Positions 37,623 through 51,281 of a stretch of 64,000 bases of DNA are shown here, in pieces. Source of the DNA: Metopolophium dirhodum. Lineage: Eukaryota > Arthropoda > Insecta > Hemiptera > Aphididae. How positions within the stretch are numbered: position 1 is the stretch's first letter; each line of letters opens with the position of its first letter. A program made the position numbers and the translations under genes. The notes under the pieces were generated by a model that was given only the letters and a program-made list of their open reading frames with translations, searched no databases and was not told the DNA's origin. The stretch lies in NCBI RefSeq assembly GCF_019925205.1, contig NC_083566.1, positions 19,158,001-19,222,000 on the forward strand, written 5' to 3'.

Positions 37623-39657
37623 TTAATTATAACCATATAATATTAGTACATCCACAGATAAATATATTTTCTCAAAATATAGTTAGTATTTATATACATA
37701 TACCTAGTATGAAAACTAAACTAAACCTATATTAAATATTTTTTTTCACCATTTTTATTTCATTTAATGAACATTGAATTGCATATGGTCAAAATTTAAT
37801 TTACAAGAATAATAATTTCTACAAGTTCATAAAGTGAAATATGTTTAAAGCCCACAAAATATAGGAAGATGACAAATGTATAGCACTTATTTATTCTAAT
37901 TACAAATAAGTCGATATGTGAAAAAAAATTATGAATTAAAAATAAACTACTCGGGTTGTTTATCCCAAAACCTAAGAAAATGTCAAATAAGGTAATATTA
38001 ATTCAATAGTTATTTAAAGTAAGTAGTTGTTGCATTTTCAATTAGGTAATAGTAATTTATTATCGATATACCGAAATTAAATGAATAAAACCTACTGAGG
38101 ACTTTTAATAGGTCGAATAAAAATATATAGTTTGTACGTTATTGACAAAAATATATATATATTGCTCGATCCAACAAACGATCAGAGACATATATAAAAG
38201 CATTAACATAAAACCAAATGGGTTCATGGTTGTGTGTATACGTATGCGGCTAAATTCATTCTGACCATTCCGATGTAAAAAAGACAACAATAATAATATA
38301 TATATACTGAATTCTAAAATTTTATATGGTGATACTATAATATTGTGAGGTCGATAACAAGCCAAAAATTCCCTCTTGTTGTGGTGGTCCATATACTGCA
38401 GTGTGCGTACAATATTCTATCCACTTTCACCAATTTGTTTTTATGTACGTACCACAATATTTCTCTACGTTATTTTTATTCCTCGCCACCGCATACAATA
38501 TAGTAAGATATTTGGTCAAATTTTAAGGAAGTCTAAATTGTTTTTCAAATTAAGCATAAGTTTACAGATTTGCATAACCACGCCCCTATCAATGTTTTGA
38601 ATATTTTTACCATTCCCTATATAAAAAATAATGCATATTGTATAATAATAAACAGTAATAGTTCATACATAATAGGTATAGATGACCTAATGAAAGAATA
38701 TTAATATATTAATAACAGCAAAACATGTAAAAATGTACTCGACTTAGATAGATACTACAGTGAATTCCTTTAATCGAATAAAATATAATTTTTTTCCTGG
38801 ATTAGACTAAATAGGTTGGGGAAAAATAAAAACTTACTGTTTCTAGAAACTTATCAATATAAAATTCTTATTTCTCATTAATTTGTAAACTAATACTGAT
38901 CATTCAAATATTATACAAGCTATAAAATAATGATGATCGTCAAACGTAGGGCACTTGGAAGTCATTTGTGTGGGCTAAGCCCCAATTAGGGCTCTTGCGC
39001 ATACGTAATACAAATTGGCGCAATCGGACTTGCAGATTAAATTTTCGTCCAAATTTCGTCATTGCCGTGTATGTGTTTGGAGCGGATGGGAAAACATTTT
39101 TTTTTATTTCAGAAATATATTTGACCCAGCGATATAATACGTGTGTTGTAACTTGTAGTACCATGACTGTATAATAATATCCGAACAACAAACTTCCAGT
39201 TCATATAGTAATTCGTAAAACGAGTGTCTAAGTGTTCGACGACGGATGATATATTATACACGAGATAAACGGCGGCGAAACTTTATGATAAATAAAATAT
39301 AAGCCATCCCACTGCAAGTATAATTTCTGAGGATTAAAATGTGAATATCATAAATAATATACAATAAGATATATTATTATCTAACGGTGAAACTAGCTTA
39401 GCTTTATTCGACGCAGTGTTCTGTTCGCGTCGAAAGTGATCGCTGTTATATACCACGCGTGTGCGGTTGGCGCCGTCGGTCCACGCATTGTCTTATTATT
39501 TACTATAATATTATCGTCAAACTAAACATTGAACCGCTGCACAGACTGGTGCAACCAAAATCGTAAAGGGCCGTGTATATATTTGTATTAGTTAGGTATA
39601 AGTATGATGACTGTAGTGGTTAACTGGCCGGTTGCTAGGATACTGAAAAAGGAGTGC

Positions 39658-39693
<36 letters not shown>
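39658..39693. repeat. (AAT)12 microsatellite
   Basis: Twelve uninterrupted AAT units. Confidence 0.95.
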
Positions 39694-39694
<1 letters not shown>

Positions 39695-39784
39695 GAGTAC
39701 TTATCTCGGTCTAGGTAACGACGCATAGGCAAGACGAATAGAAGCCATAGAGGACTGCGGGCGCCTCGTTGACGACGTCACTGG

Positions 39785-39918
39785 TGATTATGACCTGTGT
39801 GATTAAGACCTGGACAACAAATCGATTCTATAAATCTCGAGGTGTAGAGGTACTGTTCCAGGTCCATCGCGCCAGATATGTTTTGGTGGATTCTGCCGTC
39901 TGCAGGCAACGCCAAAAC
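39785..39918 (-). other. Short GC-richer open frame, possible exon
   Basis: On the minus strand a frame of about 45 codons reads LPADGRIHQNISGAMDLEQY, then LYTSRFIESICCPGLNHTG, before a stop near 39785. The internal ATG sits in a GCGATGG context, and CACACAGGTCATA could be a weak donor. Codon use is unlike the surrounding DNA. No family is recognised and it may be chance or a repeat fragment. Confidence 0.2.
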
Positions 39919-40115
39919 TTACATAAAAAGTTCTAGATTTTTTAAAACGTGTTTTTTATTTGATCGCCGGTGTCAATCTTATTTTTCTTTTCGTTATCAA
40001 CTCGATCTTCGTTCGTCCGTCGATTACTTTCCCTACAAACGGTATTAGGTAGTCAATGTTTCAATTGCCCGTCGTTAAATTATCGCAGGTACCGACTCAC
40101 TGTTATACTATACAT

Positions 40116-40373
40116 CAGGGGTAGCCACTAACCTTAATTTTGGGAGATAAAATTTATAAAGCTAATTTGAGACGAGTCACAATCTGTTGTTTTTGTCGTA
40201 ATCTGGCACGGTTGAAACACAACACTAGTTTGGGCTACACAATATACTGAAGAGCACCACCGATCCTAATAGAATTATATTTATTAATTTTACTCTAAGC
40301 TTGGTTTCAAGTGCCACACGAAACTGATTTAAGAGCCGCATGCGGCTCGTGATCCTCGTTGTGGCCACCTCTG
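40116..40373. mobile_element. hAT-type MITE, 258 bp, perfect 8-bp TSD
   Basis: The ends CAGGGGTAGCCACTAACC and (reverse complement) CAGAGGTGGCCACAACGA are imperfect inverted repeats. The target duplication CTATACAT is perfect (40108-40115 and 40374-40381). The subterminal palindrome GAGCCGCATGCGGCTC is a familiar hAT feature. The minus frame at 40225-40407 crosses the right end and is not a gene. Confidence 0.9.
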
Positions 40374-40656
40374 CTATACATAATTCAATAAAAATAATAA
40401 TAAACAATTAATATTTTCTTCTCTTTTATCATATTATATTCTCAGATTCAGACAGTACCGATGTTTATGTTTATTTGTTATTTAAATATTAAACTTGTGT
40501 TTACATATTCAACTACAAGTAAATTCCTTATTTATGATGATGATTGATGGTAAAATGTATTGGTGACAACTATCACCTCTAAGAACAATTATTCAAAAAT
40601 TATATATAAAATAAATATAATTTTGCAACGTTTTTATAATTATGAACTTATTTTAA

Positions 40657-40900
40657 CTTTAGATTCTGAGCGGAACGATGAATGTATTGATTTTGGAATG
40701 ATGTATGGTTTCAATTTTTTTTTGTCCGTCATCACTTTTTGGGGAACTATAAAAATTCTTTAATGTTCTACTTCGTCATGTTTTCTGGTAGGAAAGCGAG
40801 TCTAGTTAGTAATTGGGGGTGTGAAAAGTAAAAGTGGCATTTTACTCAAAATCTTCATATAAGTTGTTTATTCATAAATTAAAAAATACATAGTAATAAT
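40657..40900 (+). repeat. Dispersed repeat, copy 3
   Basis: TTTAGATTCTGAGCGGAACG, GATGAATGTATTGATTTTGG, TTTTTGGGGAACTATAAAA and GGTAGGAAAGCGAGTCTAGT follow the same order as copy 1. Part of the frame at 40560-40763 is made of this repeat. Confidence 0.65.
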
Positions 40901-43900
40901 TATTATCATTATTTTTTTATAAGAGTTTTAAGTTAGAATTTTGATGGATTTCGAAAAAATCTCGAAAATTTACAAAATATTTTGTAATTAAAAATTCATA
41001 AATATTCAATTTTTATAGCTTATGGTTGAACATTTAAAACGAGGTTCCTCATATTAAGTAGTTTATACTTCATAGTTTCATTTTGTAACCTAAAATCTAA
41101 AAAGTATATAAACTCTTTTTTTATAGCTATTGTGTTGTAATTTAAAATTATTATTCGTGTGTTCTTGAACTTTTAAAGTATTTTATTATATTTTATACAC
41201 ACAATGACATTTTAAAAATATGCGATGTTTTGCCAAAAATTAAGTATTATACTAATACTACAAATAGTATATTGTAATAACAAATGAATTACTTTAATAG
41301 CAATATAAAAAAAACATATCATGAAATATCGGTACTTGATGTAGGTTGACAGACTGCCCTCGCTCAGAAACGTTTTTCGTATACCTACAATATAATATAA
41401 TATCATTGATTTCAAAGATAAAATTTATTAAAGTGACCCACATGACACCTAATGTACGGCAAAGTGGTAATCATACTAGCCCACCTATTTCGTATTGTTA
41501 GAATGATGGCAGGTTTTTAGCGATTCGATTGATTAAAAATTCAAATATATCTCTTTTAAGATTTATTAATATTTAAAAAACTAAACGTTATAATGAATTT
41601 CTGATACTTTTATCGTCTTAAAGACATAAAATCTCACATTTATACTTAAACTAAATTTTTAAAATCAAATTTTCAGATTGGTAAATCGTTGTGTGAAGCG
41701 AAGAACTTTTACACGTATAAGATAGGCAATTACAATGAGCCGGGTCCAATGACGTCACGCATCTTTTTTAAATTGCTCATAAAGTCATAACTTATTAAAA
41801 AATGTGAGTAGAAACGTAAAACCTATACAATTATTCTTAGAGTTGAACATTCTTTGAAATAGAAAAAAACTTCTTTTTTGTCACGTATGCCCCTGCAATA
41901 TTTTAGGATAGTAAAATTTAATAAAACATATAATAATTACAGTATATCACAAAATGTGTATAATATAATATTATTAAACATCCGAGAACGTGTTTTTAGA
42001 AACAATGTACATTAACAAGATGCATACTTTGATGAATTTAATGAATTCAAAACCATGCAGTCTAATATATTATCGCAACTATGACAACTAAGACACGACA
42101 AATTTGTGTAACGTTAAAGCTATTTTTTCATATTATAATATAATATAATACATATTTGTTTTTTTCTCTCTCAAGATGTTTTTACATTAATAAAACCATT
42201 TTAATTCATCATTGTCAAAGAAAAGAAAAAAAACATGTTTTAAGGAAATACATATTTTATCACAATATTAAAAATTATATTATGATCTTATTTCTTTGTT
42301 TTATTCTTTTCATAGTTTTAAAATTATATTTCAATTCCGTATTAAATATTCAAAAATGGCCAAACAAAAAAACATTGATGCTGATGTATATTTTTTTTAT
42401 ATTTTTTTAGTTTTCACCTCTAAGCGTTTTTTAAGCGATATGATAAATGTATTCGTAAACCCGGTTGATTTGAAATTTATACCGTTCACTGAGGTTTCCA
42501 TTTTGTTCACAAAATGATAAAAGCTGTTTTTAAGACCATGTTCAAATTATGAGAGACATTTTTTAATACAAAATAAGTTGAATGGTGTTAAATTTAAATT
42601 CGTAATTTTTCCTATTATATTTGAACAATTCAAAATCGTATACTAATAAATTATTATTAATAAATTATATCCATATTCTAATAACCGTAACGGTTGACGT
42701 CGATCAATCAAAACGTTCTGATTTCGTGTTTAGTAATCATCAATAGGTCTCCACGTTTTTAAACAATTTTATTATTTTTTCATAGTTTAATTAAAATTGT
42801 ATTTACGTATATTGTATATTTATTTTTTTAGTTGAGATAACTCAACATTTATCTTTAATAATATTTTATTACATTTGATGAAAGCACTATAAAAATATTT
42901 ACAAGTTACGAGTATACTACCTATATTTATTAAATATTTTTTTTTGTTTTAATGATAATTAATGATAATATTACCAGTGATCTGATATTTGAAATCAGAA
43001 TTTAAAGTAGGTACCTTCTATATTTATAAAATTACAAAAATCATCAAAGTTATTTAATTGGATAAAAAAATATAAAAATAACAGTTGCATAATTTACTTA
43101 GAACCATTATTTTTATTGTTTGAGTCATTTTTTACCACCAAATTGAACTATTCCACACGACATCAGCAAATATTGGCATTTTTCCAATGCCTGAAGTTTA
43201 ATTTTCTGTCTGTTTGATAGCTATTGATATGTAATAGTTGCTTGTTCCTAACTTTAAAACTGTATAATATAGATTTATTTTATTTTTTATAATTAATTGC
43301 GGAATTGCTTGAAATTCAATGGCATTTCAATTACCACGCGTCCAGTTGCATTAGCTAAACTTAAACAAATTGTATTTTTAAGTTTAGAAATAAAATGTAA
43401 GCCGTTATGGCTAAGATAGGCATGATTTTAGTCTGTTTAAGCTTTAAACCGAACAAATTTACACTCATATTTTAAACTTATATATAATAGCTGGTAATGT
43501 GATACTATAATAACCGTTGGCGGTGTAACGAAAACATTACAAATTACACATAATACACGACTTTAATCATGGAATTAGTTAGTAGTGATGTATAGTATAT
43601 CATAAAGATAATAGATAACGTGATTAAAAATAGTAACTCCACCAATCGTTTGCAGTCATCATATTGTACCTATACAATTTACATTATATATACATTTTAC
43701 CGTTGACTAGGTCTTATATTATAATATATTATAGGTATGTAATTATTATGGTATTATTGGTATATTGCTTTGGTCGTTCGTGTATAATAATATTTTACTT
43801 ATGGCAGTTACACATCGCTCAAAAAAACATACAAATAAAAATAAGATATAAAAATAATTGGGAAACCTAAAATCCATTTCCTCTGGTGATAGGATTATCA

Positions 43901-45845
43901 AATATGAATGATAAAACATTTAATATCACACGAAATCATTGAACTATATTCCAAGTTCTAGCTGCAGATATGGTATACATATAGATAAATGATAGTTGGT
44001 AATAATATAATGTTCGAAAAAACAGAGCAAAAACATATAGACATATAGACATATAGCATTTTCAATATATTTTATGAACCAACTAAATTCAGTTCGCTAT
44101 CAAAAATAACCGTTAAAGTTTGAGATCAAATCATTATATTATATAAAACGTGTATACAAAAAAAAACACACACATCGTTGCAAAATCAATACGTAATTTA
44201 TCGCTCCGTTCAGAATCTAAAAGACTTCCCTAACAGTACATGTATAGGTCCATTATGCATCGACGAGCGCTGCAGTACATCAAATACAAACCGAAACACA
44301 ATAACTCGTTAAAATATTATAATATAATATATTATTTTACCTATACGCGTATATAGGTATCAATAATAACGGATTTGAAAAAATCAAAAAGGCACGAAAT
44401 CTTAACGCCGACTGATCAGAACATAATATTATCATCGTGCGCGTACTCGCGGCTGGCCAGAATAATAACAACTCGGCACCGCCGCTATCGTCTGGGAAAT
44501 ATTTGTTTTTTTGACAACAGCCTAGGGCGATTTTCTAATTTTCTAAACGGGCATTTAAATAGTATATTAATTCTTTGAATTTCTAAATTTATAAATATTG
44601 TACCTATTTGAAATGTATGCAAAAATAATTATCATTAATCTGGTTATTATTGTGTTAACAATATCTACTTAACCGACCTAACGGTTATTTTGTTTGTGCT
44701 TCCAGTATCTTTTATAGAGCACTATACTATTTCAGAAAATTATTATTCCGCTCCATAAACTATCAGATATTAATTTCTGGTAATTCCACCTGCAATTATA
44801 CTCAGTCAACCGTATTATTAAAAGCTTTCCGAGCTTGCACTGAAAATGATATAATCGTTCAAATTCAATACGAAACTATTCTTAACAGTATACAGTTATA
44901 ACACATTTTGTTTATTTGATTAAAAATCTTGCCTCTGCATCTTTTTCAGTTGATACAATTTTATGAGAATTTATTATACTATTCATTGCCTTGAAAGTTA
45001 TTTTTGTCTTCAATTTAAGTTATTTGATTTATAAACCGTTTCGATTTTCCTACCTAGTAACATTTTGTCGGGCTTAGGTATAATATTTCCAGCTTGTTTC
45101 ACGTCTTTTTGGAAGTGTTAACCAATCGACTTAGAACAAAATTATAATTTTTATATTTAAATTATAATATTTGGTATCAAATGAAAGGTGAGAACCTTTT
45201 TTACTTATGCGGAATAGACTGTACTGCAATCTAAAAGCGTATAGTCTACTAGTGTGTAACATTAAATATAGTATATATTTAACCTATTTTTATCGTTACA
45301 TTTGTCATCGAATAAAATATATTTAATCATCAGTTTCTTAATTAGAAATTAAATCTGTCGACACTCGACGTAGTATAGTAGATGTTTCATTTAGCTTTTA
45401 CCGTTAGTTATAATATTATAGGACAGTATTTATTTACAGATTAAAGTTTATTATTGTAAAGTACAATGTTGCGTAGCGCATAGATTAGGTAAATTTGCAG
45501 AAATATTCTTTAACGCATTTCGTTATTAAAATTAGAATTTAACTTACTACTATCACCAAAATATTTAATTTACTATGTCTATAAGCATATTCTACGCATA
45601 CGTTTATCGAATAAAATTTTGTTCATTACTTTCGTCAGTTGTAGTAGGAAGAAAGCTTAGCTAAGGCTATGTTAACTACTTAAGTTGTAGTATTAATCAT
45701 GTTTAATAGTAACATAATATACCTAATTGGTATAGATGGTATACGTTTATCTATCATATAAATATTAAATGTCATACCAATTAATATTATTTTACTGTTA
45801 TAAAATAATATCCTAACAAAAACACTCCACCATAATCCGTATAAA
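40900..45845. other. AT-rich spacer
   Basis: No gene is recognised. The overlapping frames at 42156-42517 are Phe/Ile/Lys-rich products of AT composition. The frame at 44375-44578 includes a GC-richer patch (GCGCGTACTCGCGGCTGGCC) without recognisable homology. A short tandem of ACATATAG lies near 44034-44056. Confidence 0.5.
44164..44223 (-). repeat. Dispersed repeat, copy 4 (reverse orientation)
   Basis: On the minus strand it reads CTTTTAGATTCTGAACGGAG, then CGATAAATTACGTATTGATT and a GATGTGTGTG tract. It is a 5'-end fragment of the same family as the copies at 17420, 26313 and 40657. Confidence 0.65.
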
Positions 45846-45851
45846 AAATAA

Positions 45852-46041
45852 GGCTCTAAAAGTTGTGGTATCATTTTAAAGGTACCTAAGTCTTTGAACA
45901 ATAGATATAATTTACGTTAAAATAGTCTGCTAAAAAATTGATGATAAAATCAAGCTAAGTTCAATTTTTTGCAGATTATTTTGACATAATAGATATCTAT
46001 TGTTCAAAGACTTAGCTACCTTTAAAATTATATTTAGAGCT
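45852..46041. repeat. Foldback with ~92-bp arms
   Basis: The left arm has GGCTCTAAAAG, CATTTTAAAGGTACCTAAGT, CTTTGAACAATAGATA and AATAGTCTGCTAAAAAATTG. The right arm holds their reverse complements with few changes (TTCAATTTTTTGCAGATTAT, TATCTATTGTTCAAAGAC, TTAGCTACCTTTAAAATTAT, AGAGC). The two arms meet with almost no spacer. A foldback MITE is likely; no clear target duplication was found. Confidence 0.75.
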
Positions 46042-46044
46042 GTT

Positions 46045-49000
46045 TTTTTTATATACTTAGTCTTTTTTTACACGAAGTATGTCAGAGTGTTTTCGTTTGT
46101 TTTCTCACTCAAACCGCAAAGCTACAACAAAAATATTTGCTAAAATATTAGAGGAAAATAGACATAACTTTAGTCGAAAATAATCTGAAGGAAAATGGGA
46201 ACCAACCTGCTTTTTATAGAGGAAAATGGAACCACCCATTATTTCGGGAACATATTGGTTTTACAATGATGTTTTTTTTGTTTTTTGTTTATTGGTTGCT
46301 ATAGGTGTCGGATAGTGCACTGCAATGCGGGCCGCGGGGAATATTATCTAATAAATTGTTGAAAATACGCTACAAAAACTACATCTACGTAAGATTTTCA
46401 ACTAGATTATTGTATTTTCAAACTTCATTATTTTACTACAAATTTGCTAAGCTGTCTCAAGGAATTTATTTCGTAAATCGTGTAGGTTGCTGTAATATAA
46501 TATTATGATAAGGCAGTTAAGTGAGTGTTTCGCCTATGTGTGTATTTTAAAGCGCTATTTTCTTTTTATACTTAGCGTGACCCTGCCGGTGTCATAGGAT
46601 TCTATTACCCTCCATAATTTGAGTCCGGGTGGTTAGATAATTAATATTTCATTGATTCAATAATATTTTTTTTTGAAAGATTAATTTTCAGACTGACAAT
46701 AAAAGAAATGAACTACTATTTTTTTTTTTTTTTTATTCAATTGATTATTTCTTTTATTTATTTAATTTAATTTATAATTATGTAGCTTAAATCTTTCTAT
46801 AATTTATAATAATTCCATTTTAAATAACTATATAACTATATATTTGTATCATAAAATATTCGCTATTTAATAAATAAATGGAAATTTAAAATATTTTAAT
46901 AAGATTTTTGATATTAATTTACACAAAAAATATACTATATAATAGGTATTAGGATTATAACTTGAGAGAATATATCAAACAAATTTAATTTGGATTTTGG
47001 TAAATTCAGATGTTCGGTGTTACTCAATTCGATAAAATCGAGGTTTTGAATTTAGAATATTTCCAAGGTTCTTATGGATGGTTAGGATTTGTGTTAATTG
47101 GGGTATAAGATACATCGTTTTAAAATGTCAGTTATTATAAGGAATTATAAAATAGACGCTTCCCTTTAGTTCAGTGGTCTTCAACCATTAGTAGATGCGA
47201 ATTAAAAGTAAACTCAATGTGCACGTCCGATGTTAGTCCTTTTGGAAATTCAAATATTATAAACAAACTAGACTACTCGAGTCTAGAGATTAATGTTCTT
47301 GACATTTGTTGTGTTTTTTTTTTAGTAACTCGGAAATATTTTGGGATTCTTTTGCAAATACCACATCTGTCACACTAGACCAAACATTTAATATATTATA
47401 GCTGAGTTGGTACACTACGTATAGGAATGTTTTAAGCGGAAATACGTTTTCAACATCTAGTGTAAAATTTTAATGGTTCAAAATTTCTGAGTAAAAAATT
47501 TTGTAAATGTACCTATGTGTCTTTAACGATTTATTTTATTTTGAGGGGAGCGTTTTATTCATTTAATAATACTACAATGATGATGTGTGTGAATCTTTTG
47601 TTGTATCTTTAAAACACTTCAAGTATAAAAATGAGTATCGCATTTTATTTGAAAATTAATAATTTACTAGGGGATTTTGGTATATTAGTTATTACCCTAG
47701 TATTTGTTTTTGAAGACCTACCTATTGTATTTTTGGTTACTCAATATTAAATGTACTTAAATATTTTGACAGTATCAAAAATATTGGTTTTTTTTTTTGG
47801 TCAATCACAAACTGTGCATTTCTGATTATAGTTCCATAACTAAGCATGTAAACAAAAAATAAACTTTTTTACATTTCATCAGAAAAATTGGATCAAAATA
47901 ATTTTCCAAGTACAGCTATTTCTAATTTAAAGCAATATAGTATAGCACTGACAAACATCCAAATCACTGTCTTTATATTTATTATGGTATCTGCATAATA
48001 ATAATAAATTATTGCACTTCAACTAAATTCGTTATAAATCTATTGCGAAATATGTAGGTAGGTATAGTTTACAAAACAAACAGATATTAAAATATTATAT
48101 TACTCTTAAACTATTCATATAATAAAGTATTAAAAATGTATTTGTATGTTTCTTTGAAGTACATTTAAGACGAGTAATCGCTTGTTGGAGTTTATTTGCA
48201 TTTTAATTTTAACGAAAGCACCTGTTATTACCCAGGATACATTTGAAAATTTTCCAAAAAAATCAAGTGCACAGTTTTAATATTATATTGTATTATATTA
48301 TTGTACCGACATGGTACAATATTGTATTACATTATTGTACTGGTAGGGTACAGGGACAAGTCTGAGAGTAACGGATAACAGAAAGGCTTACATTATGCGA
48401 GTCCAAAAGATTATAAATTATAATACCTAATATGGCGTGGACTCTAATTTGTGTTCCACAAGCTCTGCAGAATGGAGGTCTTATAAATTACAAGAGATTT
48501 ATACTTAATTGATTTTTGAAGAAATGGACTTATGGATTTATAATATGGTTGTTTGGTGCTCTGCACGTTTTGGGCTCGTGTATCCCTGTTGGTTATAATA
48601 TTATCTTCTGTAATTATACGACATAGAGGTTTGTATTTTATATTATTTAATTATTTTTTAAACTTAATCAACACAGCTATTGAAGTAAGCATATTTTATT
48701 ATAGCCTAAGCGAAACTGTTCGTTATAAGTCGGTACCCATCAATTATTATTTAGATATCTACGTGGAAATCATGTCTATGGTTCATCCACACACGTATAC
48801 GGTATACCTATCCCTACTTTTACACAGGCTGTACACAAATTCATATAATATCAACACGATGATACATATTACATATATTTGTATGTCAATACAAAAAAAA
48901 ATATTGAAAATGTATTGTATATAAACAATGATAAACAAAGCTTCCTATGTACCTATATAATATTGCCATTATCATTCGGGACTCAATAGTTTTTTTTTTT

Positions 49001-51280
49001 TAAACCATAAATAGTTCATTATTTCACGTAAGCCTAGGTTATTGCAGAGTTTATTCCGTAAAACTAGTTAACTACATGTTTAAATTATGAAACATATTAT
49101 TTTACAGTAGGTATAAATACGTAACTATTACAAGCTCTATAAGTAGATAGGTATAATGTATAATGTTCTTGATAATTTAAATATCATAGCACGATGTTGA
49201 AAAATTTCGTTAATACGGTTATTGAAGATTTAGCTGAGTGTTACAAGCAATTTTTTGATGATATCATCTATCGGACATTTATAACGTATTTATAGATATC
49301 TGTAATGCGATAGAACTATGTATTTAAAATGATAAAAAAATCTTTTCTAGTATTCGAAAGTATAATAAATTCCTCTCGAGACCAATATTATGATCGTAAG
49401 TTTTATAACAAATTGAAAAATATATTCGATTTAGATGACCGCATCAATCATTTTTGTGTGAATAATTCAGCCCAAGATTTTGGGGTACCTAATGCATAAA
49501 CAATTAATTTCTACTCTTATTAATTTTCCTCGTGGCTTATTCGGCATGGTTTGTTTAATTTTATTGAATATTTTTTTAGTTTTTAAAAATTCAAAAACTA
49601 AATGTTTAATTAAAAATAATTCAGGCGTGTATAATATTTTAATGATATTGGTCTATGAACAATAATAGACATGTTAAAAACAGAACGTTCTTTTACTTAA
49701 GTGACTACTTACACGATATAAAACAATTTTGCAGACATCACACAAATAAAAACAATTGACGTTTTTGCTACCTAAATATTTTATATAGTAATTAATCTAT
49801 TATGATAATCAGTTAATTATGTTATAATGCACATTACAAAGTTCTATACTTTTAAGACCTGTAAATACCATTGTTTGATAATGTTTCTAATTCAGAACAA
49901 TTTTATAAAATATTAAATTAAATAAGAAATAAAAATGATTTATTTTCCAAAAATTTTACAGGAGTATAATTATATTTATGTTACAAAATATTGGTTTAGA
50001 ATTCATACAATATTTCATTAGCAATGTGTATTCCTCCAAAGTATATTTTTAATTGCAATGATGCTATTGAATATGGACAAATGCAGGATAAAACATGAGG
50101 TCGTTGACGTCAGTTTAAAAAAACAAAGTTTGACTTACTACAATAATATTTTTCTTTAATTTTCCAATAACTTTATAAAGAATCAATAATTAAGATTCGT
50201 AAAAAATCGAATTTAATTAATTAACAAAAAGTAATAATAATAATTAACCAATAAAGTAATTATTATCATAAAATATTGTATCAAATAACTATTTAAAAAA
50301 AAAATAGTCTACTTAGGTTTATTTGTTCCATAAATCAATGTGTTTGTATAATATAATACACACGTCGTGTGTAATGTTGGCAAATTATTGGTATAAAATG
50401 CCTATCATTAAAATATATTATTATGATTATAAAGTTAAAATTATTGTTGTTTCGTTCGTTTGGTGTCAATTAAAACTTACTAACTAATAAAAATAAGTCA
50501 AACACGTTCTAAGGGTGGTAAACCTTTACTTATTATTTTTTCTATGTTTAATATAGGAAAGAATTAAAAATATATTATTATAATAATATGTAAAGCCAAG
50601 AGAAATGTTGTATAATAGTATGATTATATTATTAATTTGATAATATTGTTATGTATTTTTATGTCTATTCTATTACGTTTAATATTAATATAATATATTA
50701 AATTATATTGCTTTAATCGATCACACAATATTGAGTTTAACCATGATTATGACCGTTTTAAAATGTAATTTCTTTATAGCATATATTATAATATAATAAT
50801 ATATGTACATAATAGATAATATAGAGTGAGTATTAATAAGGTTATATTATTAGGTTTAATGATAACGTAATTCAAGAACAATCAAATTTATAGAAAGGCG
50901 GGAAAACATTTTTTTTCTAAAACAAATAATATTAGCAAAAGCCAAGTGATTACAATTAAACAATAAAAACTTAACAGGTTTTGTCTATGTAACTCGAATA
51001 ATATTGAAATAATAATGTATTCGGTGGACTAAATTGTTGATCCCGTCGCATTTTTTCGTATAATAAACATCTAGTGCGTACGATTTTTGGCCAAACCGTT
51101 TAAATTTACTATTCTAGTTTTTTTTTTTTTTCGTTCCATTAAATCAACAGTTTAGCTTGTTAATGTCAAAAGGCATAAATAATACGTGGTGCAAACACAC
51201 AATAGTTTTATGTTAAAGTATGTTTTCTCCAATATCTTTTTTCGTCGGTATTCCAGTTTTGTCGTTTCGGCGAGTTCGCA
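46045..51280. other. AT-rich DNA downstream of synapsin (includes its probable 3' UTR)
   Basis: No other gene is recognised. CAGTGGTCTTCAACC at 47173 is a single hAT-type end without a partner. The frame at 48553-48924 (123 codons, beginning with TTG) is the longest here but is Ile/Tyr/Leu-rich, as expected of chance in AT-rich DNA. On the minus strand, possible polyadenylation hexamers for synapsin are ATTAAA near 50711-50716 and AATAAA near 50318-50323; neither is confirmed. Confidence 0.45.
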
Positions 51281-51281
51281 T

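Larger units (their letters stand above)
37630..40100. other. Spacer with a GC-richer island at 39400-39940
   Basis: Mostly AT-rich. The island contains CGCGTGTGCGGTTGGCGCC, an (AAT)12 microsatellite at 39658-39693, and a short minus-strand frame described separately. The paired frames at 38940-39191 (minus) and 38968-39174 (plus) overlap and neither shows a motif. Confidence 0.45.

Noticed and set aside
41750..41757. TGACGTCA (and again at 50105-50112) as CRE elements
   Set aside because: Eight-base matches in spacer without a gene start nearby are not enough to call regulation.
42156..42517. Overlapping 84- and 73-codon plus frames
   Set aside because: Phe/Ile/Lys-rich AT products without motifs.
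47173..47187. Full hAT element beginning with CAGTGGTCTTCAACC
   Set aside because: No partner end or target duplication was found within reach; at most a solitary end.
48553..48924. 123-codon plus-strand frame
   Set aside because: Begins with TTG, is dominated by Ile/Leu/Tyr/Ser, and has no motif or exon-like composition. A frame of this length is expected occasionally in 64 kb of AT-rich DNA.
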